Assembly: GCA_965219035.1 (NCBI GenBank)
Contig: CBDCMR010000003.1
Span: 620,001-684,000 of the forward strand
Source: CBDCKN01 sp965219035
GTDB taxonomy: Bacteria; Gemmatimonadota; Gemmatimonadetes; Longimicrobiales; Gaopeijiaceae
Length of the DNA: 64,000 bases
Direction: 5' to 3'
Part shown: one piece after another, positions 31,616 to 41,499 of the stretch
How the letters are laid out: each line of letters starts with the position of its first letter
How positions within the stretch are numbered: position 1 is the stretch's first letter
Program-made: the position numbers and the translations under genes
Notes under the pieces: model-generated
Database searches by the model: none
What the model was told of the DNA's origin: nothing
The model's input: the letters and a program-made list of their open reading frames with translations, nothing else

Positions 31616-33451
31616 TCATCGATACCCTGCCGCCTGGAGGGTGAAGAGCTCGGCGTAACGGCCCTCCAGAGCCAGGAGCTCCTTGTGGGTCCCGTCCTCA
31701 GTCACGCCCCCGTTCTCGAGGACAACGATGCGGTCCGCCATGCGAACCGTGGAAAAGCGATGGGAGATGAGGACCGCCATCCTCCCCCGGGTCAGCTCGG
31801 CGAATCGCTCGAACACATGGTACTCGGCTCTGGCGTCCAATGCGGCTGTAGGCTCGTCGAGGATGAGCACCTGGGCGTCACGCATGTAGGCGCGAGCGAG
31901 TCCCACCTTCTGCCACTCACCACCGGAGAGGTTCGCGCCGCCCTCGAACCGCCGGCCTAGCATGTGATCGAAGCCACCCTCGAGCTCCGACACCACGGTG
32001 TCGGCCAGGCTCTTCTCGGCCGCCTCGACGATGCGATGCAGGTTGTCGAGGGCCTCGATCTGTCCCACCGCGATGTTCTCGCGCATGATGAGGTCATAGC
32101 GGACGAAGTCCTGGAAGATGACGCCGATAGTGCGCCGCAGCTCCCCCAGGTCGTACTCCTTCAGGTCCACTCCATCCAGCAGGATCCGTCCCTCGTCGGG
32201 GTCGTAGAGTCGCGCCAGAAGCTTCACGAGCGTGGTCTTCCCCGCACCGTTCTCTCCCACTAGAGCGACACGCTCCCTGGCGGCGATCCCTAGTGAGACT
32301 TCACGGATGGCCCACTTGTCGCTGTCGGGGTAACGGAACCCGACGTTGTCGAAGACGATGCCGTCTCTGATGGGCCGAGGCAGTGGCACGGGATCCGCCG
32401 GGCTCGGAGCCGCAGGCTTCATCTCCAGGAAGATGAAGAGATCCCTGAGGAACAGGCTCTGCTCGTAGACGTCGGCGGACCGCAGGAGGATACCGCTGAT
32501 CAGAGCCCGGCTCCGCTGGAAGGACCCCACCAGAAACGTGAGGTCTCCGAGTGTGAGAATCCCACGAACGGTGTCTACGATGATGAACACGTTGGCAGCG
32601 TAGTACCCGAGGGTCGACACCGCGGTAAGCCCTCCGGAAGTGGCCGCCCGCTTGGTGGAGAGGGCCTTGTTGGCTTCATAGAACTCGTCCGCTAGCCGTT
32701 CGTACTTCCGGGTAAAGTAGTCGGAGAGCCCGAAGAGCTTCACCTCCTTCGCCGTCACGTTGCTCGTGGCCACGTACCGGAGGTAGTCCAGCTCTCTTCG
32801 CTCCGGAGTCCACTTGAAGAGCAGTGAGTACGACAGGCCGGCGAAGTGGGTCTCGCCGATGAACGACGGCAGGACGGCCAGGACGAGGAGCAGCAGGAGC
32901 CACACGTTGAACGCCACCAGGGCCACGAGAAGCGATGCCAGCGTCAGGGCGTTCTGACCGATGCCGAGAAGGAGCGCCACCAGTCCGATCCTGCCTACAG
33001 TCTGGCGTCGGGCCCTCTCGAGGGAGTCGTAGAATTGGGGATCCTCGAAGTTCTCCAGGTCCAGTGTCGCGGCGTGCTCCATGATCCGGACGGAGAGCCG
33101 GTTGCCGAAGAGATCGGCCAGGAGGCTCTCCAGGAGGTTCGAGGACCTCTGGAAGAGGTCGGAGACCAGGGCGACGGCCAGCTCCAGCGCCACCAGGCGC
33201 ATGATGCCAGCCCAGTCGGGCTCCGTGGCTCCGATGTTGGCCACGACCGCGTCGATGATGAGCTTGCCGATCCAAAGCTGCACGACCGGCGAGAAGGCCA
33301 GCACCAACCGCAGTGACACGATGGCGGTGGAGTAGTACGGCTGGGCCCGCCACACCATGCGCAGAAAGCGTGGCACCAGGCGGAGCGCCACCACGCGCTC
33401 CTTGAAGGGCGGAAGATCGACGGAACGGCGCCTTCCGGGACCAGGGGGCAC
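31616..33451 (-). CDS. ABC exporter, fused membrane and ATPase domains
   Basis: 611 residues, the usual half-transporter length. Six membrane helices in residues 1-340 are followed by a nucleotide-binding domain: Walker A VGENGAGKTT, Q-loop IFQDFVRYDL, signature NLSGGEWQKVGLA, Walker B VLILDEPTAALD, H-loop ISHRFSTV. It acts as a dimer in the inner membrane. Lipid, peptide or drug export cannot be separated by sequence alone. The gene is intact, with a 29-base gap after the ferritin gene on the same strand. Confidence 0.92.
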   Translation of the reverse strand: MPPGPGRRRSVDLPPFKERVVALRLVPRFLRMVWRAQPYYSTAIVSLRLVLAFSPVVQLWIGKLIIDAVVANIGATEPDWAGIMRLVALELAVALVSDLFQRSSNLLESLLADLFGNRLSVRIMEHAATLDLENFEDPQFYDSLERARRQTVGRIGLVALLLGIGQNALTLASLLVALVAFNVWLLLLLVLAVLPSFIGETHFAGLSYSLLFKWTPERRELDYLRYVATSNVTAKEVKLFGLSDYFTRKYERLADEFYEANKALSTKRAATSGGLTAVSTLGYYAANVFIIVDTVRGILTLGDLTFLVGSFQRSRALISGILLRSADVYEQSLFLRDLFIFLEMKPAAPSPADPVPLPRPIRDGIVFDNVGFRYPDSDKWAIREVSLGIAARERVALVGENGAGKTTLVKLLARLYDPDEGRILLDGVDLKEYDLGELRRTIGVIFQDFVRYDLIMRENIAVGQIEALDNLHRIVEAAEKSLADTVVSELEGGFDHMLGRRFEGGANLSGGEWQKVGLARAYMRDAQVLILDEPTAALDARAEYHVFERFAELTRGRMAVLISHRFSTVRMADRIVVLENGGVTEDGTHKELLALEGRYAELFTLQAAGYR

Positions 33452-33480
33452 CGGCTACGCGCTCCGGAGATCAGCGGGGA

Positions 33481-33984
33481 TCAACCCTCGTCGTCTGCCG
33501 GAACCCTGCTGCCGAACTCTCGATCCAGCATGAGGAGCACGGCCTGGTCGCCGCCGGCCATGCGCACCTGATCCCGGGCGGCCGAGGCGCTGCCCTCTTC
33601 CTCGACCTGCTCCGCGATGAACCACTGGAGCTCTTGCTGGGCCGCCCAATCCCCCTCCTCTCCCGCGAGCTCGAAGAGGCGATGGATCATGCCCGTCACC
33701 TTCTGCTCGTGCTCCAACACACTCTCCAGGATGTCCACGACAGGTCCGAAGGCGGACTGTGGCGCGTCGATGGCCTGGAGCTCGACCCGTCCGCCACGGC
33801 GGAGCACGTAGTCGTAAAGTCGCATGGCGTGGGCTAGCTCCTCCTGGGCCTGCATCTTCATCCAGTGGGCGAAGCCCGGAAGGTTCTCGCCTCCTAGGTG
33901 GGCCGACATGGACAGATAGAGATATCCAGAAGAGAGCTCGTTCTTGATCTGCTCGTTGAATGCGGTCTGGACCTTGTCGTTCAT
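33481..33984 (-). CDS. ftn: Ferritin (non-haem, FtnA type)
   Basis: 167 residues from ATG 33984 (AGGGG before it). Four-helix bundle with ferroxidase residues: NEQIKNELSSGYLYLSMSAH, QAQEELAHAMRLYDYVLRRG (Glu-Glu-x-x-His), HEQKVTGMIHRLFELAGEEG and LQWFIAEQVEEEGSA. It oxidises and stores iron as a 24-mer. Iron handling recurs in the window (ferrochelatase, multicopper oxidase with ZIP transporter, DtxR-like site). Confidence 0.94.
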   Translation of the reverse strand: MNDKVQTAFNEQIKNELSSGYLYLSMSAHLGGENLPGFAHWMKMQAQEELAHAMRLYDYVLRRGGRVELQAIDAPQSAFGPVVDILESVLEHEQKVTGMIHRLFELAGEEGDWAAQQELQWFIAEQVEEEGSASAARDQVRMAGGDQAVLLMLDREFGSRVPADDEG

Positions 33985-34100
33985 TGATACCCCTGACTGG
34001 TTGAGAGTCTGGCCGCCAGCCTTCGAGGGGACGGCCCGGAGGAACGCCTCACAGTACCCCCGAGCCATGGAGAAGTGCAGCGACACCCCGAGGACCCAAA

Positions 34101-34433
34101 TCAGCCCTGTGGAGGCTCGTCCCCGCCCCGGGTGATCTGCTCGATCTTACCCAACATGGTGTTGCTCCCGGCCTCGCTGACCCCGAACAGCCCGTCCTCG
34201 TCGGACTCTGCACGCAGCGCGGCTCCGTGCAGGTTGAGCCACAGGTCGAACCTCTCGCTCACGCGCATGACCCTGTAGAAGAACCGGCGTTCACCGTGAC
34301 GCTTGAAGATGAGATCCGCCGCGAACGCCACGAACGATACCGTGAACACGGCTCCATCCTTGAGTCCATCGATCAGCAGCTTGAGCTGGAAGATGCAGAA
34401 ATCCCGAATCGAGACCTTGGTTCTGTGGTCCAT
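34101..34433 (-). CDS. Unknown 110-residue protein with one hydrophobic segment
   Basis: ATG 34433 starts VSIRDFCIFQLKLLIDGLKD, then DGAVFTVSFVAFAADLIF, a probable membrane or buried helix, followed by a basic stretch (KRHGERRFFYRVMRVSERFD) and a soluble C-terminus. Coding composition looks genuine. It lies upstream of ferritin on the same strand. I do not recognise a family. The 242-base gap to the next gene (34434-34675) should hold divergent promoters, but I cannot point to a clear one. Confidence 0.6.
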   Translation of the reverse strand: MDHRTKVSIRDFCIFQLKLLIDGLKDGAVFTVSFVAFAADLIFKRHGERRFFYRVMRVSERFDLWLNLHGAALRAESDEDGLFGVSEAGSNTMLGKIEQITRGGDEPPQG

Positions 34434-34675
34434 TGCAATGCCACGAGAGCCTTCCGTTCATCACTTTTGTTTGACCGAACGAACCCTACGGATCTATTAC
34501 GTGTTTTGCTTCGCTCCCGCCAGTTTCCCGGGCGGCAGGATCCTCGCTTTCTCAGAGGAACCTTTCCCGGGGGGTAACGTACCGATACGTCCCCCTCGGC
34601 CTGGCCTGGACGCCGTCTGTCGCGCGTTCGGCCAACGAGGCCTGGAAGGGAGCGTCGACGGCGAGATTGGAGTGA

Positions 34676-35563
34676 ATGGTGCGCGCATTGGTGTCTCTCA
34701 TGGGTGCGGCCACGCTCACGCTCCTAACCGGTCCGCCCATACTTCCTAGCGCGTCGTCCGACACGTCTCAACGACCCCCCCTCGACCGGACAACGGGAAA
34801 GACTCGCTTCCTGTCGTCGGAGGCCGTGTCGGTGGCCCTGGGGCTGTCGCACTCCGGCGTGCCAGGGGAAGCGGCGGCGCAAGCCGAGGGCATCCCGCGG
34901 GAGTTCTACTTCTCCCGCGTGGCATACACAGGATACGGGCGCGGATTCTACGGACGGCGCCGCTCGTGGGACACGGACTATCCCAAGGCCGACCAGATCT
35001 TCCTGTCGTTCATCGACCGGCTTCTGTCCAACCTGGACGCATACGAGCGAGAGCACCCGGTCCGCCTGGACGATCCCGAGGTGCGCCGCTTCCCCTACCT
35101 CTACGCTCTCGAGGTGGGACGCATGGCCCTCACCGACCCCGAGATCGAGGGACTGCGGAGCTACCTCATGGCGGGCGGATTCCTGGTCATCGACGACTTC
35201 TGGGGATCCTACGAGTGGGCCAACTTCGAGTACCAGATGCAGCTGGTGCTGCCCGGCTATCCCATCGTAGACCTTACGCTCGAACACCCGATCTTCACGA
35301 CGTTCTACGAGATCGAGGAGATCATGCAGATCCCCAACGTCAACAACGGCATAAACGGCTGGCAGACCCACGAGCGTGACGGGATCGTCCCCATGGTCAA
35401 GGGCATTCACGACGAGAACGGCCGCCTCATGGTGGTCATCAACTTCAACACCGACCTGGGCGACGCCTGGGAGTGGGCGGACCACCCTTACTATCCACTC
35501 AAGTACTCGACATATGCCTACGAGATGGGCGTGAACATGATCGTGTACGCCATGAGTCACTGA
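34676..35563 (+). CDS. DUF4159 protein A (first gene of the second MoxR/Bat-type cluster)
   Basis: 295 residues. An N-terminal signal region is followed by DUF4159: FYFSRVAYTGYGRG, DTDYPKADQIFLSFIDRLLS, then a Rossmann-like flavodoxin/GATase-type fold (MALTDPEIEGLRSYLMAGGF, LVIDDFWGSYEWANFEYQMQ) and ending YEMGVNMIVYAMSH. DUF4159 proteins are typical companions of MoxR-VWA modules in several phyla and are predicted to be exported. This one is intact. A shorter paralogue lies at 41496. Their biochemical role is not known. Confidence 0.88.
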   Translation: MVRALVSLMGAATLTLLTGPPILPSASSDTSQRPPLDRTTGKTRFLSSEAVSVALGLSHSGVPGEAAAQAEGIPREFYFSRVAYTGYGRGFYGRRRSWDTDYPKADQIFLSFIDRLLSNLDAYEREHPVRLDDPEVRRFPYLYALEVGRMALTDPEIEGLRSYLMAGGFLVIDDFWGSYEWANFEYQMQLVLPGYPIVDLTLEHPIFTTFYEIEEIMQIPNVNNGINGWQTHERDGIVPMVKGIHDENGRLMVVINFNTDLGDAWEWADHPYYPLKYSTYAYEMGVNMIVYAMSH

Positions 35564-35585
35564 TGAGGACCGAGGAAGCGACCTG

Positions 35586-37874
35586 ATGGACGCGATCTTC
35601 GAGTTCCTGTTCAAGTACCGCCTTCTCCTTTTTCAGGAGGGCGACTTCGCCTTTGGGTCCCCATGGCCCACCATGGTGGTTCTCGGCCTTGTAGCTGCCC
35701 TGTCCATCCCGACGGTCCTCACCTACGCCGCGGCCCGGGGCGACACCCGGCCCGTGGATCGGGCGGTCATGGCCGCTCTTCGACTCGGGGCGATCGCGCT
35801 TCTCGTCTTCATCCTCTTCCAGCCGACCCTGGTCCTCACGACGGTGGTGCCGCAGCGGAACTTCGTGGGAATTCTCATCGACGACTCTCAGAGCATGCAG
35901 ATCACGGACGCCGACGGCGTTCCCCGAAGTGACTTCATCCGTCGGACCTTCGGAGCCGAAGGGAGCGAGGTCCTCGCCGAGCTCAATGACAAGTTCGCTC
36001 TCCGGTTCTTCCGCTTCAGCAGGGGGTCGAGCCGATTGGGTGACGTGTCGGAGCTGACCTACCTGGGCACGAGCACGCAGCTCGGAGGAGCCATGGTCCG
36101 AGCGCAGGAAGAGCTGGCGGGCGTGCCCCTCTCGGGCCTGGTCGTGATCTCGGATGGCGCCGACAACTCGGGGGAGACGCTGGCGGAATCGTTGCTACCC
36201 TTCCAGGCCGCCAAGGTACCGGTCTACACGGTGGGCCTGGGTGAAGAGACCCTGTCTCCCGACGTGCAGGTCAGCCGTGTCGAGGTCCCGCGATCGGTGC
36301 TCAAGGGGACCTCGTTGGTGGTGGACGTGATCATATCCCACCGCGGTTACTCGGGACGAACCGTCCCCCTGGTCGTGGAAGACGCAGGGCAGCTCATGGC
36401 CTCCGAGGAGGTGACCCTCGAGGGAGACGGAGAGCCCGTGGTGGCACGCGTCCGCCTCGAGGCCTCCGAGAGTGGGCCGCGTCTCCTCCAGTTCCGGGTA
36501 CCGATTTAGGCCGGCGAGCGCGTGGCTCGAAACAATGTCCGTGAGGTCCTGGTGGACGTCGTGGACGAGTCGGAGAAGATACTCTACTTCGAGGGTGAGC
36601 CTCGGTGGGAGGTGAAGTTCATCCGTCGCGCGGTGTCCGACGACGAAAATCTCCAGGTGGTGGTCCCCCAGCGGACCGCCGAGAGCAAGTTCCTTCGGCT
36701 CGACGTCGACGACGCGGAGGAGCTGGCCGCCGGCTTCCCCAAGACGCGTGAAGAGCTGTTCCGTTACCGGGCTCTTATCCTCGGGAGCGTCGAGGCTAGC
36801 TTCTTCACACACGATCAGCTCAACATGATCGCCGACTTCGTGTCCCAGCGGGGTGGAGGGCTCCTCATGCTCGGGGGACGCAACTCCTTCGGGGAGGGAG
36901 GCTACGAGGGGACGCCTCTTGGGGAGGTCCTGCCCGTCTTCCTGGACGACGAGCTGAGCGACGGTCGGCCCTTCTTCTCGGAGCTCTACGTGAGCCCGAC
37001 CCGTACCGGGCTCACCCACCCTGCCACCCAGCTCGGAGCGGACGGGGGTGAGGAGATCAGGGAGCTGTGGTAATTCCTACCTCCGGTCTCATCCCTCAAC
37101 CCCATCACCCGCCTCAAGCCCGGGGCCACCGGCCTACTCACCGGCGGTAGTGAGGGAGACCGTACGACCCAGGTGGTCCTGGCGTATCACCGGTACGGTC
37201 GTGGCAACGTCATCGTGCTCCCAATTCAGGATTCGTGGATCTGGCAGATGCACGCCGACGTGCCTCTGGAGGATCAGACCCACGAGACGTTCTGGCGGCA
37301 GCTCCTGCGATGGCTGGCCGACGGCGTGCCCCAGCGTGTCGGGGCCCGTGGCGAGCGGGAGGTCGTGGAGCATGGACAGGCGGTCGGAATCTCCGCGGAA
37401 GTGAGCGACTCGGCCTACATGGAGGTCAATGACGGCAAGGTCGTGGCGACCATCTTGAGCCCGGGCGGGGACTCTCTCACCGTACCCCTGGACTGGGCGG
37501 TGGACCAGGACGGGCGTTACGAAGCCAGCTTCACGACATCGGAGCCGGGGCTGTACGAGGTGTCGGTGCAGGCCATCCGGGGTGCGGACACGCTGGGCAC
37601 CGCCCTCACCCACGTCCACGCTGCCCCCTCCGGCGACGAGTACTTCGACGCGAGCATGCGAGGCACCACTCTCAGGCGTATCGCCGAGCAGACGGGGGGG
37701 CTGTTTTACACCCCGGACAACGTGGGGTCGCTTCCGGAGGACATCAGCCTCACCGGTGCCGGCGTGACCCTCACCGAGGAGCGGGATCTCTGGGACATGC
37801 CGATCCTCCTCATCCTGCTCTTGAGTCTCATGGCCGGCGAGTGGGGCTACCGGCGGATGAGGAGCCTGGTATGA
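35586..37874 (+). pseudogene. Large VWA + GATase-like membrane protein interrupted by two in-frame stops
   Basis: One continuous frame of 762 codons has TAG at 36507-36509 and TAA at 37071-37073 but no frameshift. Part 1 (307 residues): two membrane helices and a VWA domain with metal site I-D-D-S-Q-S-M-Q and ISDGADNSGE. Part 2: a glutamine-amidotransferase-like domain (EKILYFEGEPRWEVKFIRRA; GGGLLMLGGRNSFGEGGYEG). Part 3: a beta domain and a final helix (MPILLILLLSLMAGEWGY). Q-to-TAG is one C-to-T change. Together the parts match the ~760-residue membrane VWA proteins of such clusters. It ends in ATGA overlap with the next gene. Decay, sequencing error or readthrough are all possible; TAG and TAA serve as normal stops elsewhere here. 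Confidence 0.8.
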
Positions 37875-38929
37875 CGTGGCTGCGTTTCGCCGTCGTGGCA
37901 ATCTTCCTGTGGGTCACCGGGCCGGGTCTGGTCGCCGCACAGGAGACGCATGTCCTCGTGATCGCTGGGCTGGGCGGGGACGACACGTACCGGGAGCGCT
38001 TCATGGAGTGGGGCGGCTCCTTCGTGGACGCAGCTAAGGAGAAGCTCGAGGTACCCCGCGACCACATCGTGTACCTGGGCGAGAAGCCGGACGCCGATCC
38101 TCGGATCACCGACCGCTCCAGCCGGGACAACGTGGAGCGGGTCTTCGCCGAGATCGCGTCCAAGTCCAAGCCCGGCGACCACGTATTCGTCCTGCTCATC
38201 GGGCATGGCAGCTACACGGCCGGAGAGTCGCGCTTCAACCTCCCCGGACCCGACCTAACCGCCGACGACTTCGCCCTCATGCTCGACCAGCTATCCGATC
38301 AGCGGATCTCCTTCGCTAATGTGACAAGCGCCAGCGGCGGGTTCGTCACCGCACTCTCCGGCCCGGACCGAGCCATCGTCACGGCCACCAAGACAGGCAT
38401 GGAGCGCAACGAGTCGGTGTTCGGGGGCTACTTCATCGACGCTTTCACGGACGACGGAGCCGACCTGGACAAGAATGGCCGCGTGTCACTGTCCGAGGCC
38501 TTCGAGTTCGCCCGAAGCGAGGTGGCCAGGGAGTACGAGAGCGACGGGCGGATCCTCACTGAGCATGCGCTTCTGGACGACAACGGTGACGGTGAGGGGA
38601 GCACGGACCTGGAGGAGGGCCTGGACGGAGCGCTCGCGGGCATGCTTTTCTTGGGGGCGAGCCCTATGGCGGTGGCCGCCATGTCCACGGACGACCCGGC
38701 CCTCAAGGGCCTCTACGAGGAGAAGGCAGCGCTGGAGCAGCGCATCGAGGAGCTCCGGGCCATCAAGGATCAGATGGAGGAGGGGCGCTACGAGACAACC
38801 CTCGAGGACCTCCTCGTGGAGCTCGCGCTCAAGAGCCGTGAGATCCGGGCCCGAGAGGGCGGGGGCTCATGTGGGTGGGACTCACGGTGCGCAGGGCCTT
38901 TCGGTGTCGGCCCCCCGTCCTGGCCATAG
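37871..38929 (+). CDS. C13/caspase-like exported protein lacking the catalytic cysteine
   Basis: 352 residues from ATG 37871 (ATGA overlap). Signal peptide (LRFAVVAIFLWVTGPGLVAA), then a caspase-hemoglobinase fold: ETHVLVIAGLGGDDTYRERF, the histidine box VFVLLIGHGSY, and at the next strand FANVTSASGGFV, where active enzymes have a Cys before S-G. RAIVTATKTGMERNES and FGGYFIDAF follow. A C-terminal coiled coil (YEEKAALEQRIEELRAIKDQ) is also present. It is probably a pseudoprotease or binding module. The last ~20 residues (GWDSRCAGPFGVGPPSWP) overlap the next gene by 60 bases. A single C-to-G change at the overlap would give the usual TGATG, so the true stop may have been lost. Confidence 0.75.
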   Translation: MTWLRFAVVAIFLWVTGPGLVAAQETHVLVIAGLGGDDTYRERFMEWGGSFVDAAKEKLEVPRDHIVYLGEKPDADPRITDRSSRDNVERVFAEIASKSKPGDHVFVLLIGHGSYTAGESRFNLPGPDLTADDFALMLDQLSDQRISFANVTSASGGFVTALSGPDRAIVTATKTGMERNESVFGGYFIDAFTDDGADLDKNGRVSLSEAFEFARSEVAREYESDGRILTEHALLDDNGDGEGSTDLEEGLDGALAGMLFLGASPMAVAAMSTDDPALKGLYEEKAALEQRIEELRAIKDQMEEGRYETTLEDLLVELALKSREIRAREGGGSCGWDSRCAGPFGVGPPSWP

Positions 38930-41499
38930 CGGCTCTCCTTCAGCTCGCCTTCCGGGGAGAAGCCGGAGGGCAGACGCTTGACCAGGCGCTGAGCCAGCTC
39001 CGATCCGGCGAATACGACGCGGCCATCCCAGCGCTCCGGGAGCTGGCGGCTCCGATGGGGACGGCTCCGTTCGGCGTCACGGCCGAATCGCGGCTAGCCG
39101 CGTATGTGAGCTACGTGAGGGCCCTGTCCTTAGAGCTGGCCAACTCGATCGGGGAAGTCCTCTACGAGGTCGGCCGTGTCGACGAGGCGCTGGAGCACTT
39201 CGAGCACGCCTGGCGGGGCGGGGCCCGCGACCGACATACGGCACGGCTGAACCGGGCGATCCTCGAGTGGACCTATAGGGACCGCGATGTCGCCCTGACC
39301 GAGTTCGACTCCTTCATCGATCTCTACAACGACGCCGCCTCGCTCTCCGCGCGAGAGCTCACGGCCATCGCCACCGCCGTCCGCTACCTGGGCATCGCCG
39401 ACCACGAGCTCTTCCAGGACGCCCTCAGGGCCTACGACGAGGCCATCGCCGCGGATCCCGGGGACCTGAAGCCCCGCATTCTCGTTGGGGAGCTGTTTCT
39501 GGAGAAGTACGACGGTACCGAGGCCGACACGTCCCTGAAGGAAGTCCTGTCACGGAACCCCAAGCACCCCCGAGCGCTCCTGGGCATGGCCCGGGCCATG
39601 GAGTTCAACGGCACTGTGGGAGTCATGGCTCGGGTGAAGGAGGCACTGGAGCACAATCCCAATCTCGTGGCCGCCCGGGTCTTCAAGACCTGGCTACACC
39701 TCGAGGTGGAGAACCACAATGAGGCTCGCACCGAAGTCGAGGCCGCGCTGGCAGTTAACCCCGTCTCGCTGGAGGCCCTGAGCGCTCTGGCTGCCAGCCA
39801 CTATCTGCGTGGTGAGCTGAGCGACTACGAGAGGGTCCGCGACCGGGTTCGGGAGCTCAGCCCCGGTTACGCCGACATCTACAACGACATCGCGGAACTG
39901 AGCGTAAAGAGCCGGAAGTATCATGAAGCCGCCCAGCTCGTTTCGGAGGCGATCGCCCTGGACCCACGGTCCTGGAGAGCCCACGGCATCCTGGGAATGA
40001 ACCAGCTGAGACTCGGGCAGATGGAGGAGGGCCGGGCCAGCCTCGAGACGGCGTTCGAGGGGGATCCGTACAGCGTGTGGTTCTTCAACACCTTGAGCCT
40101 CCTGGACACCTTCGAGCACTACGCCGTTCTGGATGATGACCCCCGCTTCGTGTTCGTGCTCCACGACAGTGAGGCCGAAGTCCTGAGGCCCTACATCGAG
40201 CAAATCGCCTCAGAGGCCTTCGAGGCGCTCGCGGAGCGATATGGAGGCTACACGCCTGCCCTGCCGATCCGGATCGAGGTCTTCCCGAGCCATGCCGACT
40301 TCTCGGTGCGCACCGTGGGTCTGGCGGGCATCGGCGCCCTGGGCGTGACCTTTGGGAGCGTCGTGGCCATGGACTCACCCTCGGCCAAGCCTCTTGGTGA
40401 GTTCAACTGGGCGTCGGTACTGTGGCACGAGATGGCTCACGTATTCCACCTGGGCCGCAGCGAGCACGAAGTCCCTCGTTGGTTCTCCGAGGGCTTGGCC
40501 GTCCACGAGCAGCGACAGGCCAGACCGGGCTGGGGCCACCAGCCGTCGCCCGGCTTCCTGGGAAGATACCAAGAGGGCCTTATGCTGCCGGTGAGCCAGC
40601 TGAACGCCGGCTTCGTGCAGCCTTCGTATCCCCAGCAAGTCGTGGATTCGTACCTGCAGGCATCCCTGGTCTTCGACCTCATTGAGAGCCGTTGGGGCTT
40701 CCAGCCGATCCTTGAGATGTTGAACGGCTACAGAGCCGGCGAGACGACGCCTGCGTTGGTGGAGCGCCTCCTGGGCATCGAGATGGAGGATCTCGACGAG
40801 TACTTTCAGCGCCGATACGAGAATGCCCTCAACGCCCTGGCCACTCTCGGGGCCAGCGCGGGCATGGCAGCGCAGCCCAGCTCCATCGGAGATCTGACCC
40901 GCCTGGCCCGGGAGAACCCGGGCAACTTCCGCGCCCGGCTCACAGCAGGCGTCGCCCTCTTCCAGGAGGACCGGCTCGACGAAGCCGAAGGCCACCTGCG
41001 TTCTGCCCTGCGTCTCTTTCCAGAGTACGGGGGCAACGACAGCCCATACTGGTTCCTGGCCCAGATCCACATCAAGCGAGGAGAGACCGGGCTGGCCGCC
41101 GCGGCCCTCGCCCGCCTGACGGCGTTGAACGAGAGCCACTACGAGGCGTTTCTCCAGCATGCAGAGCTGCTGGATGAGCTGGGAGACGTGGACGGAGCCG
41201 CCGCCGCCTTGGACGCAGCCGTGTTGATCTACCCGTACGAGATCGCTCTCCACGATCGCCTGGCCCATGCCCACGCCGAGCGTGGGGACTCCTCGGGCGC
41301 AGTGAGGGAGCGACGTGCCGTCGTCGCCCTCGAGCCCACGGACCGGGCCGCCGCATTCTATCAGTTGGCCCGCGCCTATCTGGCCGACGGACATCGAGGG
41401 GAGGCCCGCAGGGCACTGCTCCAGGCCCTAGAGATCGCGCCCAACTATGAGGAGGCGCTGGCCTTCCTTCTGGAGCTTCGGGCCGGAGGCACGTCGTGA
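38869..41499 (+). CDS. Exported TPR protein with gluzincin (peptidase MA-like) metalloprotease domain
   Basis: 876 residues. A signal peptide near the start (PPVLAIAALLQLAFRGEAGG) precedes about ten tetratricopeptide repeats (residues 35-420), then a zinc-protease domain around residue 520 with WHEMAHVFHLGRSEHEVPRW and FSEGLAVHEQ (H-E-x-x-H plus downstream Glu, the gluzincin pattern), and a second TPR block to the end. All catalytic residues are present. It overlaps both neighbours (60 bases before; GTGA at 41496 after). It is expected to act in the periplasm. Protein processing or scaffolding inside the cluster is inference. Confidence 0.85.
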   Translation: MWVGLTVRRAFRCRPPVLAIAALLQLAFRGEAGGQTLDQALSQLRSGEYDAAIPALRELAAPMGTAPFGVTAESRLAAYVSYVRALSLELANSIGEVLYEVGRVDEALEHFEHAWRGGARDRHTARLNRAILEWTYRDRDVALTEFDSFIDLYNDAASLSARELTAIATAVRYLGIADHELFQDALRAYDEAIAADPGDLKPRILVGELFLEKYDGTEADTSLKEVLSRNPKHPRALLGMARAMEFNGTVGVMARVKEALEHNPNLVAARVFKTWLHLEVENHNEARTEVEAALAVNPVSLEALSALAASHYLRGELSDYERVRDRVRELSPGYADIYNDIAELSVKSRKYHEAAQLVSEAIALDPRSWRAHGILGMNQLRLGQMEEGRASLETAFEGDPYSVWFFNTLSLLDTFEHYAVLDDDPRFVFVLHDSEAEVLRPYIEQIASEAFEALAERYGGYTPALPIRIEVFPSHADFSVRTVGLAGIGALGVTFGSVVAMDSPSAKPLGEFNWASVLWHEMAHVFHLGRSEHEVPRWFSEGLAVHEQRQARPGWGHQPSPGFLGRYQEGLMLPVSQLNAGFVQPSYPQQVVDSYLQASLVFDLIESRWGFQPILEMLNGYRAGETTPALVERLLGIEMEDLDEYFQRRYENALNALATLGASAGMAAQPSSIGDLTRLARENPGNFRARLTAGVALFQEDRLDEAEGHLRSALRLFPEYGGNDSPYWFLAQIHIKRGETGLAAAALARLTALNESHYEAFLQHAELLDELGDVDGAAAALDAAVLIYPYEIALHDRLAHAHAERGDSSGAVRERRAVVALEPTDRAAAFYQLARAYLADGHRGEARRALLQALEIAPNYEEALAFLLELRAGGTS

